A stretch of 64,000 nt of DNA from Gloeopeniophorella convolvens (taxonomy: Eukaryota > Basidiomycota > Agaricomycetes > Russulales). This document shows positions 21,975 through 33,400 of the stretch, piece after piece (the stretch's first letter is position 1; each line of letters begins with the position of its first letter). Position numbers and translations under genes: made by a program. The stretch spans positions 1 through 64,000 of the forward strand of contig WTXD01000069.1 in assembly GCA_022496205.1 (NCBI GenBank). Direction: 5' to 3'. The notes under the pieces are model-generated. The model saw only the letters and a list, made by a program, of their open reading frames with translations, did not search any database and was not told the DNA's origin.

Positions 21975-23985
21975 TCACAACCGCGCCTGCCCAAGCGTGG
22001 TATCCGCAGACTGCGCACCGCCGAACGTCGGCAGGCCCTCCACGTACGCCGCCCAGCGCGCGTCCGACACAATTGGCGCAGTGATGTACGCCTCAACGTC
22101 GAACGCCGCGAGGTGCTCCTCCAGCCGCGGCATAACGCGCTCCGCCGCGCGCGCCTCCATCGCGCGCACGTCCACTCGCGCGAGGCCGAGGCGCTCGACG
22201 TACCACGCCTCGTCGTTGCGCACGCAGCCCGCGACGTACAGCTCCACGAGCGCATCGTCGACGCCCGCCGCGCGGGCCGCGTCGTGCGCGAGGCGCTGCC
22301 CGAGCGCCTGCACGAGCGGCAGCGACTCGGGCAGAATCACGCGGTCGTACGCCGCGCTGCGGTGGTGCGTCATCGCGGCGAGCTGCGCACGCAGATCGAC
22401 GAAGAGGCCTGCCTCGTGCTGCGCGAGGAGACTATCCGGGTGCGTGCTCGGCGGGAGGGAGTAGCGCCCGAGGAGCAGCTCGGATGCCAGGCCTGAAGGA
22501 GTGCGTTAGGACGCTGTGGACCGCGCTGGTGCGCGGAAAGACGCACGGATGGAGATGCCGAGGAGGTCGCCCTCGGCAATAGCGACGCCGCGCATGTCTG
22601 CCTGCAAGAGGAAGCATGCTTCAGCGTCTGCGGCGCGGATTATTATGCGACGGAGGATGGTAGACTTACGTGCATCGTCGCGATCTGGTTGACCCCGAAC
22701 AGGCCCTGCGCGCCGCACCGCTCGCTGAGCTCGAGATTCGTCGCCTGCGCATGCGTGATCGCGGTGACCTTGAACAGCGTCGAGAGAGCATGGCGCACGC
22801 GCGGGTCCTCCCGCGGCGCGCAGAAGCCGTCGATGGTACGCGCGAGGTACGCGCGCATGACGGCCGCCTGCGCGAGCGCGCGCAGCACGGGCACGCGCTG
22901 CGTCGCGAACGAGAGGATCGGGCGCGGAACGCCTTCGGCGCCGATGACGGTGCGCCGCTGGCTGTAGCGTGCCGCGATGTGCGTGGACAGCTGTAGGGTG
23001 GGCACCGCGATGGCGCCGAGCGAGAGCGCCCCGACCGCAACCCGCGAGATCGCGCTGAAGAAGGCTTCACGTGCGTCTGAGGGCTTGTCTGGGCTCCCGA
23101 GGAGTGCCGTGCGCGGGAGCTGTACGTTTTTGAAGTAGGTCAAGGAGTGGTTGATGGGGTGCGAGCCCCCGCGGTAGGGGAGCAACCTGTCACGTGATGA
23201 GCACCCCGTAGTTTGGAGAAGTGAAGCGGAAAGACGGACTTGCTGACGATACCTGGAGTCATGGTTGCCCCGTCATGTATTTCTACGATGAATGGTTTTA
23301 CGCCATGGTCGTTCCCGTTGACAACAGTTTTCGCAAAGACCACGGCGATACAGGGTTTGCCAACCGGTACTGTTGGTGGCATGCACCTGTCGGAACGCTG
23401 TCAACGCCTTATATGAAACGTCACGGTGATCTTACTTGGCAGCTGCCTCGGTTGGCGTACTAAGCAGAAAGTTACCGTCGGGCAACATTGTCGCCGTAGT
23501 CTCGAGGTGGATGGCATCGAGACCATGGCCGATCTCGGTCAGACAGAACTGACCACTAAGAGACGTGAGTTCATCTCAAGCGAAAGGGATCACTGGAACG
23601 TACGAGACGCTGAAATCCAAGAGTCTTTTGAGAACAGGTTGGACAGCAGGTTGCTTATGGGCAAATTTGGCTATTGTGCCGGCGCAAAGATTGTACTGCA
23701 AGGTCAGGAGCGTCGTCGCAGCACCATCGAGGCAACAGATAGGGTCTGTGTGCATGGACCAGTATTTTGGTGAAAGATGGAGAATGTCTTGTGCAGTCAA
23801 GGCTGCACGCGATCGTGAGCTTCCGGAGGTCACACCGCGTCAAAAAAAAAAAAAAGCGTACCATATAACCGTGCAATCGCTTCCGCTCGTGAGTAGGCAA
23901 GGCGTGCACGTTCATCCGTGGCCAGGCTTCCTGACGGAGCAGAGAATAGGGTGCTTTGTGCGAGTTCTCGGGACAACCTCTCCAT
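21975..23985 (-). CDS. Acyl-CoA oxidase-like flavoenzyme, copy D
   Basis: Seven exons (23985-23862, 23802-23604, 23555-23436, 23386-23240, 23186-22670, 22601-22547, 22492-21975) give 559 residues, the shortest of the four. Motifs: FCLTEIGHGLDA then LETTAT, RYSQRRTVIG, ATQRVPVLRALAQA, ERCGAQGLFGVNQI and VAIAEGDLLGISI on the 55-nt exon. The C-terminus ends in ARL, a PTS1-like signal. The acidic residue in TEVDH of the other copies is replaced by glycine (TEIGH), which is closer to the classical oxidase motif TE.GHG. The downstream exons are clearly more GC-rich than those of copies A-C. Intron 1 contains a run of 13 T. The upstream side is shared with the divergent ATG4 gene. Confidence 0.86.
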
Positions 23986-25211
23986 GGCGAAGGTCTGCTA
24001 ATGGGCTGCATTCCCGGCGGAGAAGCAGGATATTTATATTGTGTGCGGACTGAGATCTGACCTGAGTTTTGGAAGCTGACAGACCCACAAGACGAAAATT
24101 GAAGGCGAAGACGACGTGCAAACCCCGACGACCCGATTCCCGTTATTAAAGAGCCCGACAGGCAAGGAGAACGGCTAACAGAGACTAAGTACCGAAGGGC
24201 TCAAGGTGGACGCTGGGATCGACGCCGCATGAATGGTCGGAAGACTATTCCGCTTCAAGGCAGCGCCAGGGCGATGGACTATCCCTGCGGGATTTGGGCT
24301 TATTGAATACTCCCATCGATCTGATAGGAACTGGCCTCTTCACCAAAGGCCACACGGGGCCACGCGTGGTTGTCGAGAGAAGCAGAGGGATTCCGTAGAT
24401 ATAAAAGTGTCGGATGCGAGTGTCTCTCTGTCGCTACTCTGAAGTCGCTTATCGCTCGAATGGAAGTCGTCGCATCGAGCGGCTTGCAGCACCTAACAAG
24501 GTGAGATTCTCAGCGGGTACCACGATGGACCAATCAGGGAGCACGGACCTCCTGCTCCACAACTTGTTTTTTGGTGTGGCCCAATGCGTCTCAGGGATCC
24601 GCGTCAACACAGCCTGTGCGGATATTCCGCAGAAAATTGAGGCCTGTCACAATAATAGCACGGTGCTAGGAGTTGTATGAACTGCCTCGTGCCCCGGGAA
24701 GCAGCTGCCAAGAAGTCAACGCGCTGGCAAGGCAACATCGAACACAAAGCGCGCGTGCATCGAGATGTGCATCTGCGCGGGCATCCCAGGGGCTGAAAAG
24801 TAGATGAAATGAAAGAAGAGGCGGATAGGAATGTCTGCAGGGCCTCTGATGATGTATCGGGCTGCGCAAGAGGGAAAGTCGAGGCGCCGAGTCGCGGCAC
24901 TGAACGCCCCGGCTGAACGTGTGCGGACACGTGTGCGCAGAGGGTCGACTAATTTCGGCGAAAGGGTCTTGTGCGTTCCGGAGCAGTGCAGCGCTGTCCT
25001 GACTGAAGGAAAGGGCAGAGAATAATTGTGGAATTGCAGTAATTGGGCGGTTCGAGGGCGGAAAGTGTTGCAAAGCGCGATTGCCACGGGGCCAGGAACC
25101 GTAACCTCGGCTTGTCCACCGACCACTACAGCGACGACGACGACTGCAACGCTTTCTTGACGCCTCCATTTCTCTTTTTGTTTCCTCTTTTTCGCTTCTC
25201 ATTCTATCCTT
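23986..25211. promoter_or_regulatory. Divergent promoter region, copy D and ATG4
   Basis: A gene-free 1.2 kb lies between the start of the minus-strand oxidase-like gene (23985) and the ATG4 start (25212). The last 60 bp before ATG4 are strongly pyrimidine-rich (CTCTTTTTGTTTCCTCTTTT), typical of fungal 5' leaders. The long ORFs on the minus strand near 24700-25280 are of low complexity and unsupported. Confidence 0.5.
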
Positions 25212-28200
25212 ATGTCTTCCAAATCCCGCCACTCGCCCTCGGCGTCGGCTCCAACAAGCTCCTCCAAGTTGCCTAGGTTCCTCCAATCCAAACAGACCCG
25301 CGACCGCTCCAGGTCCATGATCGACCCCGCCAGCACCAGCAGCAGCGTTGCCAGCTCGTCCTCGTCCAGCTCAAACGCCCTCTCAGAAGCACCAGCATCG
25401 CCCTCAACAACACAAACTCCGAAACGCTCGCCCGTGCGGAGAGGGAGCAAGCTGTCAGGCGTTAAGGAGTCGCCGTCGCCACAACACGATGCCGAGCCCT
25501 CCGAAGACTTCAGCCTCGCAGATGAGAGCATGGACGAGCCGCCTGTCATCGTAGAGCCCGTGTCGCCGCGGGTGCGGACGCGCTCAGAGCGCCCGCTCAG
25601 CTCTGCGTCCGATAATCATCTTACCTATTACCAGTCATCACACTCTTCCACTCGCCTCTCTGACATCCCCACACGCCTTTCTGGGTGGTTTCAGCACGCG
25701 TTCAACTCTTCGTCCACGGATCTCAGCCTCCCCAACATCATCAATAGCAATCCTCTTCCCTCCGTCTCTCCAAAGGGCAAGTCGTCCGCACTCCTGACCG
25801 CAGCAAAGCACGGTAAGGGTCACATCATGCGCTACCTCCTCGACAGCGACGCTACCCCCGACAAATGCACCGATCCAATATGGCTGCTTGGTGTGCAGCA
25901 CCCAGGATACGAACCGCCGCCGCCAACACCATCCGAACCATCTTCTCCCTCGCTCTCACGTCGCGGCTCCGTCGAGTCACGGCGTGCATCCACATTCCGC
26001 ACCTCAACCTCTTCCACCGTTACCGCTGCCCCGAATCCCGGCAACGGGGCCCCGCAGTCGCAGTCACAGTCTACAAAGTACCCTGGGGTACACTGGCCCC
26101 CCGATTTCTACGCCGACTTTACGTCATGCGTCTGGGTCACATACCGCTCTCACTTCCAGCCCATTCGGGACTCTTCGCTTACCGTACTCGAGCGTGAGCA
26201 GGCTGAGGCAGCAGCTGCTGCGGCAAGTGGCGCCCCAGCGCCTATCTCATCCAGCCCGCCCTCGAAACGTTGGTGGCCCGGCGGTGAAAAGGGGTGGACT
26301 AGTGATGCGGGTTGGGGCTGTATGCTAAGAACGGGTCAATCGTTGCTCGCAACAGCGCTGCTACATCTGCACCTTGGACGAGGTATGCAGGCCGCTTCCT
26401 GCCCATGTGCTTATCTCATTCGTCTTTGTAGATTGGAGACGTCCTCCCCATCCTGTGTATACGGCGGACTATGCGACATACGTCCAGATTTTGACGTGGT
26501 TTTTTGATTCGCCCTCCCCGCTAAGCCCGTTCAGCGTGCATCGGATGGCACTTGCTGGCAAGGAGCTTGGTAAGGATGTCGGACAGTGGTTCGGGCCGAG
26601 CACAGCTGCGGGCGCGATCAAGTGCGTGGTCACCATCCTGTCCCCCTGCTGGTTTCTAATCCTCTTCCAGAACCTTGGTTCACAGCTTCCCGGAAGCATC
26701 GCTCGGAATCTCGGTCGCTGTCGACAGCCAAGTCTTCCAGAGTGACGTGTACTCTGCGTCGCACCCGCCAGCCAATTCACCCCAGCGGGGGAAGCTCTCA
26801 AGGTGGGGCGGCCGCGCAGTCGTCGTTCTCATCGGTGTCCGCCTCGGCCTCGATGGCGTAAACCCCATATATTACGACACAATAAAGGCGCGTGAGCATG
26901 AGCCCATTTCACATGCACGCCGCTGACGACGTTGCAGGCGTTGTACACGTTCCCACAGTCGATCGGCATCGCAGGCGGTCGCCCTTCGTCATCATACTAC
27001 TTTGTCGGGTCGCAGTCGGACAATCTGTTCTATCTGGATCCGCACCACTCGCGCGCTGCGGTTCCTCTGCGCCCGCCTCCTCCCCCTGCTGAACGCGAGC
27101 GTGGGATCCCGATTAGGCAAGCGACACCGGAGCGCGGCTCCGCCTCGCCGCCCGGCCACCACCGCTCGCCGACCTCGCCGGCGTCGAGCCGCACCGGCTC
27201 GTCGACGTTCTCGTACCACGCGCCGGCCTCGCCGTCCCCACTTTCCAAACAGCTGTCGACGAGCAGCTCGTCGTCGGGTGGTGCACATGCGCGCTGGCGC
27301 TCGACCGGCGTAAACGGCGACGGGTCAGAGCTCTCAGGTGCTGTGAGCGATACTAGCCTGGACCCGGTGCAGATGCACTACGTGACGGCGTACAGCTCGG
27401 CCGAGCTACGCACCTTCCACTGCGACCGTGTACGCAAGATGCCGATGTCGGGGCTCGACCCGAGCATGCTCATTGGCTTCTTGTGCAAAGACGAAGCCGA
27501 TTGGATCGATCTTCGACACAGAGTAGCAGAGGTACGTGCATAGTGTATGCTCTGATGCGTCGTCACCGAGAGTATGTGCAGCTATTCAAGAACCACAAGA
27601 CGATCTTTTCCATCGTTGACGAGCCGCCGTCCTGGTCAGACGTAGATGAGAACATGGGCCTGGAGTCGATGTCCGAGCCAGACATGGAAGACGATATGCC
27701 GGACGACAAGGACTCGTCGCGCTCGGGCGCTGGCGACGAAGACGAGAACGATGAAGATGAAGAGGACTCCGATGGCGACTTCTTTGATGCCGGCGAGGGT
27801 ATCGCGAACGACGACCGCGTCTCGTCGCGCGCCGCGTCGAAGAGCGGGCAGAGCGAGGCCGACACTGAGGAAGACGCTGTCGGTCCAATGACGCCTGGCC
27901 TCTCTACGACTCACGCCGTGCCAGCGGCAACCTCTACGCCCGTCAAGCCAAGCAAAGTCAACACCATCGACTTCACACGCACTCCGTCATCAGGCGACGA
28001 CGGTGATCTCGATGACGAGGAGTGGGTTGACCCTACACCGACGCCAGCCACTCCCCTCGATTCCGCATCCGCGCCGTTTCCGATCGCTCCGCCACTCAAG
28101 ACGGCTGCTTCCGCGGGTGGCCGTCGGCGCACCGATGGTCAAGCAACACGCGCGCCGGTGCCATTCCCATCCAGTGCAGCCGTAGAGGCTGCAGAAGAGC

Positions 28201-28355
28201 GTCCGCGCCGGGTCCCGCAGATGAGCACCGCGCGCGCCCGCGACGGCGGACGCACTCAAAGCGGCGGCGTACGAGGCGTAATCGCGCCCGATCCGGAACC
28301 AGAGCCAGGACTATCGGCCGAGCCCCTCTCTCCGGACGATGCCGACGATCTCTAA
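25212..28355 (+). CDS. ATG4: Cysteine protease ATG4 (autophagy)
   Basis: Five exons (25212-26382, 26432-26621, 26671-26887, 26938-27531, 27582-28355) give 981 residues. ATG4 processes the C-terminus of ATG8 and removes it from phosphatidylethanolamine in autophagosome formation. The active-site motif [19 protein letters not shown] holds the catalytic cysteine near residue 370, and LFYLDPHH supplies the Asp and His. Other family marks are [35 protein letters not shown] and the C-terminal STMK-like [22 protein letters not shown]. The protein is much longer than the yeast enzyme (about 500): residues 1-260 are Ser/Pro-rich and disordered, and an acidic low-complexity tail follows the catalytic domain. 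The third intron seems to use a GC donor (AAG/GCGCGT...GCAG), since no GT donor keeps the frame. Confidence 0.93.
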
Positions 28356-28794
28356 TGCCGCCACATCGCCGGGCTCTCGCATCGGGCCCCTCGGTTTGTA
28401 CAGTATACGCCCTTCTCCACCGCAGTCCTACTGCCTCTGCACGCGCGCCTGTGTTTTGTTCCTCTCTCAAATTATCCTCGAGTGTCGTTTCTTCCAGATT
28501 CGCGCGCCCTTTTCTTTTCCACTCTCCTGTTCTGGCTGGTGTACGTGACGTGTGCGTGTGTGTGCGTGTAGTGCTCGCATCTGGACTAGACGCAATATAC
28601 CCTGCGGGACTAAACCATATGTGGGTGCCGCCGGCGGAGCCTGTGCCCCTCTTCTCAGCACTTCTGTTCTGCCGGTTAAAGTGCAAGCTTTTTCAAGGGC
28701 TCGTCCTCGCACCCCTCTCGCGCGTACTCTCTGCCTCTCTCTATCTCACCACGTCTTTCTTTTTGCACGTGCAGTCACCGCTGTGCTCTCGGCC
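28356..28794. other. Intergenic between ATG4 and the DUF6534 gene
   Basis: 440 bp without a supported gene. It should contain the ATG4 3' end and the promoter of the gene at 28795. Pyrimidine-rich tracts lie just before that start (TCTCTATCTCACCACGTC). Confidence 0.5.
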
Positions 28795-30760
28795 ATGCCC
28801 GCACTCATCCCCGTCGACAACTCGCTGGGCGCGCTGTTGTTAGGAATGTTGTTCTCGGCCATGTGCGCCCGTACGGGCTCGGCGGTCCTCCTCGCTGACG
28901 CACCTGCAGAATCTATGGCGTGACGTGGCTCCAAGTCTACGCGTACTTCGCGAAGCACGGGCGGCGCGACTCGCTCGGCTTGCGGACTTTTGTGAGTACC
29001 TGTCTGCGCGCTTGTGGGTCGTGCGTGCGTGAGATGACGGTGCCGTGCGCGGGCAGGTCGCTACGCTCATGTGAGACCTCCCTCCTCTTGCCAACGCAAC
29101 GGCCGGTTCTCACCGCGGGGCGCCGCTTTTGCAGGGTGCTAGACTCGCTGAACATGGCGTTCATCATCCACTCGACATATGTGTACTGTATCACTAATTT
29201 TGGCGACTATCGTGCCGCCACGCAAATCTTATGGTGCGCAGTCTCTCTCAGCTTCGGCGCGCTGCTGTTCTGAGAAGAGCGGCTGGCGCAGGAGTCTTCC
29301 GGTATGGCGTTCTTGTGTTATCTCCAGGTCGCGTCTGACGATTGTGCGTGATGCGCGCCGTAGGCAACCGCCCTTTCTGCAAGTGCGCGCTTTCCCTTCT
29401 GTTCCGTTGAGACTGTGCTTACCGCATCTCTCGCGTAAGTGATGATCAAAATCGCTAAGGACCAGTACGTTGTTTACATAGTTATCCCTCCCGCCGTGTG
29501 CTGAAAACCGCTTGGCTAAGCTTCTACGCGTACAGGATCTACAAATGTGCGTTCTCTGTCCGTCTTTTGTCTCCGTCCAGTCTCTGATGGTGGCCGTAGT
29601 GAGCAACGGGGTATTATGGATACCTGTCATCATGGTACGTAAGTCTACCTGCTTCGCATGCCGTGAGCTGCATCTTGACCATCTCTCTTTCCGGCAGATG
29701 CTCATGTCGTATGCTTCATTCTGTGCGCATTTCGTCACTACCCGAGGCATATCGCTCACCTTTCTCGAGAAGCTGTTGCCCTTGGTGCGCCCCTGCTTGG
29801 CTTGAGCATAGTTTCGCTCACCTAACCCGGCTTTGTTAAGTGTTCAGCATCAAGATGTACGCAGAACGGTGTCCGCTCATATCAGATATCACTAATTCTG
29901 CACTGTCAGCATCCAGATGGTGATGAGCTCCAGGGAAATATCACTCCAGGTACGAGACCTTCGATGCCCATTGGTGATGATGCGATACTATGACAATCCA
30001 GTCATACGTGATTGGTATATTGGCTTTGCATTCGGCCATCGACATCGTCATTACGGTGTCCATGGTATACTACCTTCTTCTGCACCGGGGTATCACCAGA
30101 AAGTAAGCGACTTCAGTCTCCCACGACGATCCGGACTCGAGCTGTTCACACCCAGGACGGACTCGGTTCTCAACCTCCTGGCGCTGTACGTTGTCAGCTC
30201 CGGGTTGCTCACCCTGTACGTCTCTGATGCTCTCGTGGACATGGGACTCATAAAACTTGCAGATTGCTGGCTGTTGCTGGCCTCATCGTAGTACGTTTTC
30301 GTCGAGCCACGTGCTGGTGCTCGAATAACATTATGCTCGTCAGGCTTGCAGGCTCCGCGGTGTCGAAAGCTGGATCTATGTGCCGTTCCTCGACACAGAG
30401 GTCCGGATGTACCCATGCGCCTTCATGTCTATGTACGCACGATCCTATACGCACGTCCTCGTCTTTTGGACTCACTCGCTTACTCGATGCAGCCTCAACT
30501 CGCGCGACCGTCTGCGACAGAAGCTCGAAGACCGCGATGCAGTTGTGCTCAGTTTGACGGAGATGACGGCAACTGTCCCGCACCAATTAGTCGTCGACCA
30601 AGGCCGTCTCCAGGACGGAGAGGCGCAAGGGCAGAAGGTACCTGGGGTTCTGCCGGAGCTCCAGGGCGAAGACCCGGAGAGCACAGGCACCGATAGCATC
30701 ACTTACGACGAAAGGAAGGGCTCTGTCTTGTACGACGACAACGATCAGGCGCTAGTTTAA
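28795..30760 (+). CDS. DUF6534-family multi-pass membrane protein
   Basis: A multi-exon gene of the mushroom-specific DUF6534 family. The N-terminus MPALIPVDNSLGALLLGMLF continues after a 47-nt intron with IYGVTWLQVYAYFAKH; LDSLNMAFIIHSTYVYCIT, a SFYAYRIYK exon, AIDIVITVSMVYYLLLHRG, TDSVLNLLALYVVSSGLLT and SLNSRDRLRQ follow in the family's usual order. Exons at 28795-28862, 28910-28991, 29057-29070 (14 nt) and 29135-29230 join in phase; the middle exons (about 29390-29960) are less certain. About seven membrane helices are expected, with a cytosolic, acidic C-terminal tail ending at a TAA at 30758-30760. The function of the family is unknown. It converges with the DUF6533 gene on the other strand. 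Confidence 0.75.
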
Positions 30761-31921
30761 TCATTCTGTAATCCTCCACTTGTCGCCTTCACAATACTCA
30801 TTCCCGACATCGCCGTGTTGTACAATTTCGCCTAGAAACCACCAATGCATTGACGACATTGTCCTCGCCGGCGACTCCCAGCAGCATATCCCAATCGCTT
30901 TTGTATGATACTGGTGCGCTCATTCGCTCAAGTCCGATATGACTATGGTCTATAGGAAAAGGGTTGGATAACGTGGAATCTGAAATTTGATACATCCGGA
31001 AAGACATATCGCCTCATCATACACGAAGGCACATGCGCAACGCGTAACGCAGACAATCGTTTCCTTTTAAGTCGGCGTAGGGCCCTGTTCAGTTTACTTC
31101 GTCGAAAGCACCGCGCTGACCGAATGTGATGTTGTTGCGGTACTGAGGCGAGCTCAGTGACGGCACCTCGCGCAGGGATAGGGTCGATAGAATGGGGACC
31201 TCCAGAGAAGAAAGATAAGCCCCAGAGCGATGTCCAGATTGCCGCTTGGGTGTACGTGACCCTCTGGCACGACACGACATGCACCGCCTACGCGGCAGCA
31301 GTGGCTTCCTTGGTCGTCCGTGAGCGCCCTGTACGACCCGACGAATGTTGTGCTCGTTTCCCATTGAGATAGGCCGCCGTTTGTTACCTCCCTGAGGCAA
31401 CTTGAGACGATACGTAGATGCATAGAGAGCCTGATGAACGCGGCAGGGATAGGAGCTCAGTCTGGCTGTCATCGTTGGGGAGGACACGCCGACGATACTT
31501 GGTAGGAACGCACGCCGTGAGAATGGCCGCCGAGTGGCAACGGCAGAGGTGTGTAGAGCCCTGAGCTCGGTGGATTGGATGGGCAGCGAAGGCTGCGGGC
31601 GGTTGAAGCTACTAAGTCCCGGGGGATCAAAATCCCTGCGACGTGTCCGACTCGGCGTCTATTACCGGCGTCTATCACCAGGAGAATACACCACGCGTGG
31701 AAGGAGTCTCTGTTGCATCACACCGACGAGCAGCTTGAGCGCTAGCGTTCATCGACATCAGGTGCGCTCATCTCTTCACTCACTCTGGACAACACTCCTG
31801 TCCCAGACGCTATCCGTGACACTAGTAATCTACATACATGATCGTGGGCCCTCAGATAGGTAGCACTCACTGTCCCATCAGCGCGAAGTACCCCATTGAA
31901 TACCAGGAAGAGGAGGCTCAG
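30761..31921. other. Intergenic between convergent membrane-protein genes
   Basis: No gene is supported. ORFs of up to 132 codons occur on the minus strand (30943-31487) but have no recognisable features. The stretch may include 3' untranslated ends of both flanking genes. Confidence 0.4.
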
Positions 31922-33400
31922 TCACGCTCTGAATCCCAACTCATGGGACTCTCTTTGCCAATCCAAGAGCCGCACGGTGCTTATGGTTGAAACTCTCGAC
32001 GTTATCTTCTCCATGCGCAGAAGAAGCCGGGACAACAGGACGGTCACCATTGCGAAGGTGAACCTAAGCGTAGATCAGTCAGATCCGTGTACGCCTCGAG
32101 ACGTCTGATGCAGGCGCACAATATAGGCATCATGAACATTGCGGGCTAGGATGAATAGATTCAGTACTGTCGCTGCGAATAGCAGAGTCGGCTTGTTGGA
32201 GCTCACATCGTTCATCGAGCTCACAACGAGATTCCAGATGCGCAAGACTGCAGACACGTGCGTTGAGAAGAAGGCAGGCGGATAGATAGTATGATGATAC
32301 TGACGGAACAAGACCTGGGATGTAGTCGATAACGATAATGAGCGCCATCACGAGGAGACGTGGTAATATACGCACGAGGAATGAAATGACACCGTCTCGC
32401 AGAAGGTCCGAGATGAGCTTGACGTTCGTCAACCTCGGGCGTTCGGCCGCGTTCACGATCGTCAGGACTAGGACGAAGAGATCGAAGAAAGCCTACAGTG
32501 GCGATGATCAGCTAGCTGGGCAGGTGGATGTAGACATGGATACCTGGGACGCCCAGAGGCCAATAGCGCCCTTGGGAATGGTCAAGATGGCGCACCCATG
32601 GGTTAACTTGTTATTGAAAGCGGTGTGGCCTAGGGGGTGTCTACTAAGGCGCATGCAGGAACCCAAGATTTGAACACTAACGTTCGAGAGAAATTCCACC
32701 CCAAACCAGACAAGCAATCATCGAGACATTGCTTATCGCGAATGCCGTCAGAAGGACCCGGAAAATGCGCTTGCGATGGTCCCATAGGGCATAAACTCTG
32801 ACAATCATCATGTCTGGTGGAAGCTTTAGCGTCAGCCTGTTTTTTCTCAGCCAAAATACCTACAGCCACCAATTGAAAACGACCATCCGCCGAGGAGACA
32901 TAATACGATGATTTGGGTTTTACATCTATATGCCGCCGATGACTAGTTCGGGAACCCTGGGTGCAGGCATATGTTGCACTTACGACTGCGAGGATTATTT
33001 ATCCTTCTGGGCACTGATTCGAGAGGATCACATACGACGTCGCGAGGAGCCCTGATTAAGCCGCTGAAACCTATCGCCAATCGTCAAAGAAAGCGTGAGT
33101 GCGCGATAACGTGTGCGTCATCAAAGTACGAACCGAAGAAAATGTGCACGCATGCGAGGTTCGCCAAGTAGCGATGGAAGATGAACAACAATTTCATCTT
33201 TGTCATGGGCCGCATCCACATGAATTTTACCTCATCTCCAAGGTTCAGAAGATGGTCGTAGTACAGAATGGCCATCCCGATAGCTACCATGCAGTCGGGG
33301 TTAGCAACTACCTTCGCAACCGCATTGGAACGTAAAAGGACATACCCGTCAGGTACTGCCCTCCACGAATTTCGGAGGTAAGGCGCTGGTCAGAAAGCAT
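31922..33400 (-). CDS. DUF6533-family multi-pass membrane protein
   Basis: Minus-strand gene with several short exons. Exon 1 (33400-33346) starts MLSDQRLTSEIRGG; exon 2 (33307-33150) carries the family signature MAILYYDHLLNLGDEVKFMW and a following HRYLANLA helix. Later pieces read MMIVRVYALWDHRKRIFRV, LISDLLRDGVISFLV and AMVTVLLSRLLLRMEK, then a final exon to a TGA at 31922-31924. This is the usual DUF6533 order (YD.LL.L..E, R.YALW, L..DG, SR....L). Seven-helix topology is expected; function is unknown. The middle exon joints (32150-33100) are only partly resolved, and pseudogenisation there cannot be excluded. Confidence 0.65.
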
